Assembly (NCBI GenBank): GCA_034112085.1
Contig: JAWUWD010000114.1
Coordinates: forward strand, 1 to 48,604
Length of the DNA: 48,604 nucleotides
Reading direction: 5' to 3'
Source of the DNA: JAWUWD01 sp034112085
GTDB taxonomy: Bacteria; Bacteroidota; Bacteroidia; Cytophagales; Cyclobacteriaceae
A model generated the notes under the pieces. The model was not told the origin of the DNA. It made no database searches and was given only the letters and a program-made list of their open reading frames with translations. Position numbers and translations under genes: made by a program. This document shows, piece after piece, positions 47,219 to 48,604 of this stretch (within the stretch, counting starts at the first letter, position 1; every line of letters starts with the position of its first letter).

Positions 47219-48454
47219 TTGAAAGAAAAAGCACTAATACCACACCTTTTTCGTACTGAGTTCAGTAAAATCGTTTCTGTACTTTGTAAAACTTATGGCC
47301 TGACCAATATTCAGTTAGCGGAAGATATTGTCAGTGATACATTTTTAATAGCAACAGAAACCTGGGGATTGAAAGGAGCTCCTGCTTTCCCAAGTTCTTG
47401 GCTCTACACAGTGGCCAAGAATAAAATCAAAGATCACTTTAAGCACAATAAGGTCTTTAATCACAAAATCAAGCCCGAACTCGAAAACTCGAACAACAAT
47501 ATCGAGTTAGAACCGAACTTTTCTGAAGGCAATATTGCAGATAGCCAGTTGCAAATGTTGTTTGCTGTTTGTAATCCAATCATTTCCTCAGAAGCACAAA
47601 TTGCATTGGCTTTAAAGGTATTATGTGGTTTTGGGGTTGAAGAAATTGCAAACGCTTTTTTAAGTAACAAAGAGACCATCAACAAAAGATTGGCTAGAGC
47701 AAAAACCACGTTCAGAGAAAATAAAATTGAGCTATCTCCCCCTTCGGATAAAGATTTAGACAATAGAATTGATAACGTATTATCCATTATTTATCTATTA
47801 TTTAATGAGGGGTATTACTCTTCTTCTTCTGAACGAACGCTGAAAAAAGATTTGTGCATAGAAGCTATGCGATTAAATTATATTTTACTAGAAAACCCAT
47901 CTACTGACCTTTCTAAGGCAAATGCGCTAATGGCGCTATTGTGCTTTCATTCTTCAAGGTTTGACGAAAGAATCGACAATAATGGAGAATTGGTTTTGTA
48001 CGATAACCAAAACAAAGACAACTGGGATTTCGAATTGATTGAGAAAGGAACTTACTTTTTGAATAAGTCAGCTAAAGGAACAGTGACCAAATACCATTTA
48101 GAAGCCGTGATTTCATTTTGGCACACTAAAGATGATTCTGTTAAAGACAAATGGGAAAGCATCCTCCAGTTATATAATCAATTACTCCAAATAGAATATT
48201 CATCAATAATTGCTTTAAACAGGACATATGCCTTGTCTAAAGCCAATAGCAAGGAAGAAGCTATTACTGAAGCTTTAAAAATAGATTTGAAAAACAATCA
48301 TCTATACCATTCCTTATTGGCTGACCTCTATGAGGATATTGACCCAGCCAAACATTTAGAGCATTTAGAGATTGCTTTAATCCTTGTAAAGACAACTGTT
48401 GAAAAAAAAGTGCTTGAGAAGAAAATTGAAAAAGCCCACTCTTCTAACCCTTAA
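47219..48454 (+). CDS. ECF-type RNA polymerase sigma factor with C-terminal TPR extension
   Basis: This 411-residue protein has sigma region 2 at about residues 5-75 (LAEDIVSDTFLIATETW, SSWLYTVAKNKIKDHF) and region 4 at about 105-165 (ALALKVLCGFGVEEIANAFL, NKRLARAKTTFRENK). The remaining 230 residues match DUF6596 plus TPR-like helices (LFNEGYYSSSSERTLKKDLC, AEVS-type repeats, LLQIEYSSIIALNRTYALSK). This is the ECF42-like architecture, whose members have no classical anti-sigma factor and sit beside YciI/DGPF genes, as here. The start is TTG, directly after the DUF1569 stop. It probably directs transcription of its own small operon under a signal sensed by the C-terminal domain. Confidence 0.9.
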   Translation: MKEKALIPHLFRTEFSKIVSVLCKTYGLTNIQLAEDIVSDTFLIATETWGLKGAPAFPSSWLYTVAKNKIKDHFKHNKVFNHKIKPELENSNNNIELEPNFSEGNIADSQLQMLFAVCNPIISSEAQIALALKVLCGFGVEEIANAFLSNKETINKRLARAKTTFRENKIELSPPSDKDLDNRIDNVLSIIYLLFNEGYYSSSSERTLKKDLCIEAMRLNYILLENPSTDLSKANALMALLCFHSSRFDERIDNNGELVLYDNQNKDNWDFELIEKGTYFLNKSAKGTVTKYHLEAVISFWHTKDDSVKDKWESILQLYNQLLQIEYSSIIALNRTYALSKANSKEEAITEALKIDLKNNHLYHSLLADLYEDIDPAKHLEHLEIALILVKTTVEKKVLEKKIEKAHSSNP

Positions 48455-48604
48455 ACTAGAATTACAAATCCAAGCCCAACCTTTTTATAAAGACTGCGTT
48501 TAGGACTTTTATATTTTAATTACTTTTAGGACTTAAATAGATTCTGCCATGACAGCATCTCTTTCTAATCGACAAGTATCAAATAAGTAATATGGGTAAA
48601 TATT

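Overview
The window looks like a chromosomal segment of a Bacteroidota bacterium, most likely a marine or environmental member of the Cytophagales; the order-level placement is inference. The evidence is AT-rich DNA, a C-terminal type IX secretion sorting domain, a TonB-dependent receptor with a carboxypeptidase-like regulatory domain, an OmpA/PD40 protein, a HYC_CC_PP family protein, a CCC-motif-like membrane protein, and several upstream regions that fit the phylum's TTG-N(17-20)-TAnnTTTG promoter. I saw no rRNA, tRNA, CRISPR array, phage or intact insertion sequence.

Layout. 1-9 kb: the end of a sorbosone-dehydrogenase-like gene, a bidirectional terminator, a large exported PD40/amidohydrolase, a helix-hairpin-helix membrane protein and a 1340-residue superfamily 1 helicase. 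9-12.3 kb: a CoA-type Nudix hydrolase and a TPR lipoprotein (minus strand), then a LuxR-type regulator and a di-iron hemerythrin/RIC-like protein (plus strand). 12.4-15.6 kb: a three-gene metal operon (HYC_CC_PP protein, exported HMA protein, TonB receptor). 15.7-22.5 kb: three consecutive broken genes (TPR histidine kinase, erythromycin-esterase-like protein, type IX secreted LamG-like protein). 22.5-30.9 kb: a tight minus-strand operon behind a good promoter match, encoding an exported KLC-type TPR/CHAT protease-like protein (cut by an in-frame TGA), an OmpA/PD40 protein and a large unknown exported protein. 31-34.3 kb: a short SSB, then broken 2'-5' RNA ligase and SnoaL genes, an AlkD-like glycosylase, a methyltransferase and a zinc-finger-like small protein. 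34.5-40.5 kb: a YfhO-family membrane protein coupled to a family 2 glycosyltransferase, a short RecQ and an AhpD-like protein. 40.6-44.5 kb: cysteine dioxygenase plus a CSAD/GAD-like PLP decarboxylase (a probable hypotaurine/taurine route), with a divergent sodium:solute symporter. 44.5-48.6 kb: remnants of a LytTR regulator, a GNAT with a disturbed 5' end, a CCC-motif-like membrane protein, and a YciI / DUF1569 / ECF sigma-TPR set.

Two points stand out. First, the exported TPR-CHAT operon is the best candidate for an under-described system: a caspase-like module that would act outside the cytoplasm, cotranscribed with a peptidoglycan-binding OmpA protein and an unrecognised partner. Second, many otherwise well-kept genes carry one stop or a 1-base shift (all three stop codons occur), while neighbouring long genes are clean. 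This is either real gene decay or residual assembly error, and raw-read inspection would separate the two.
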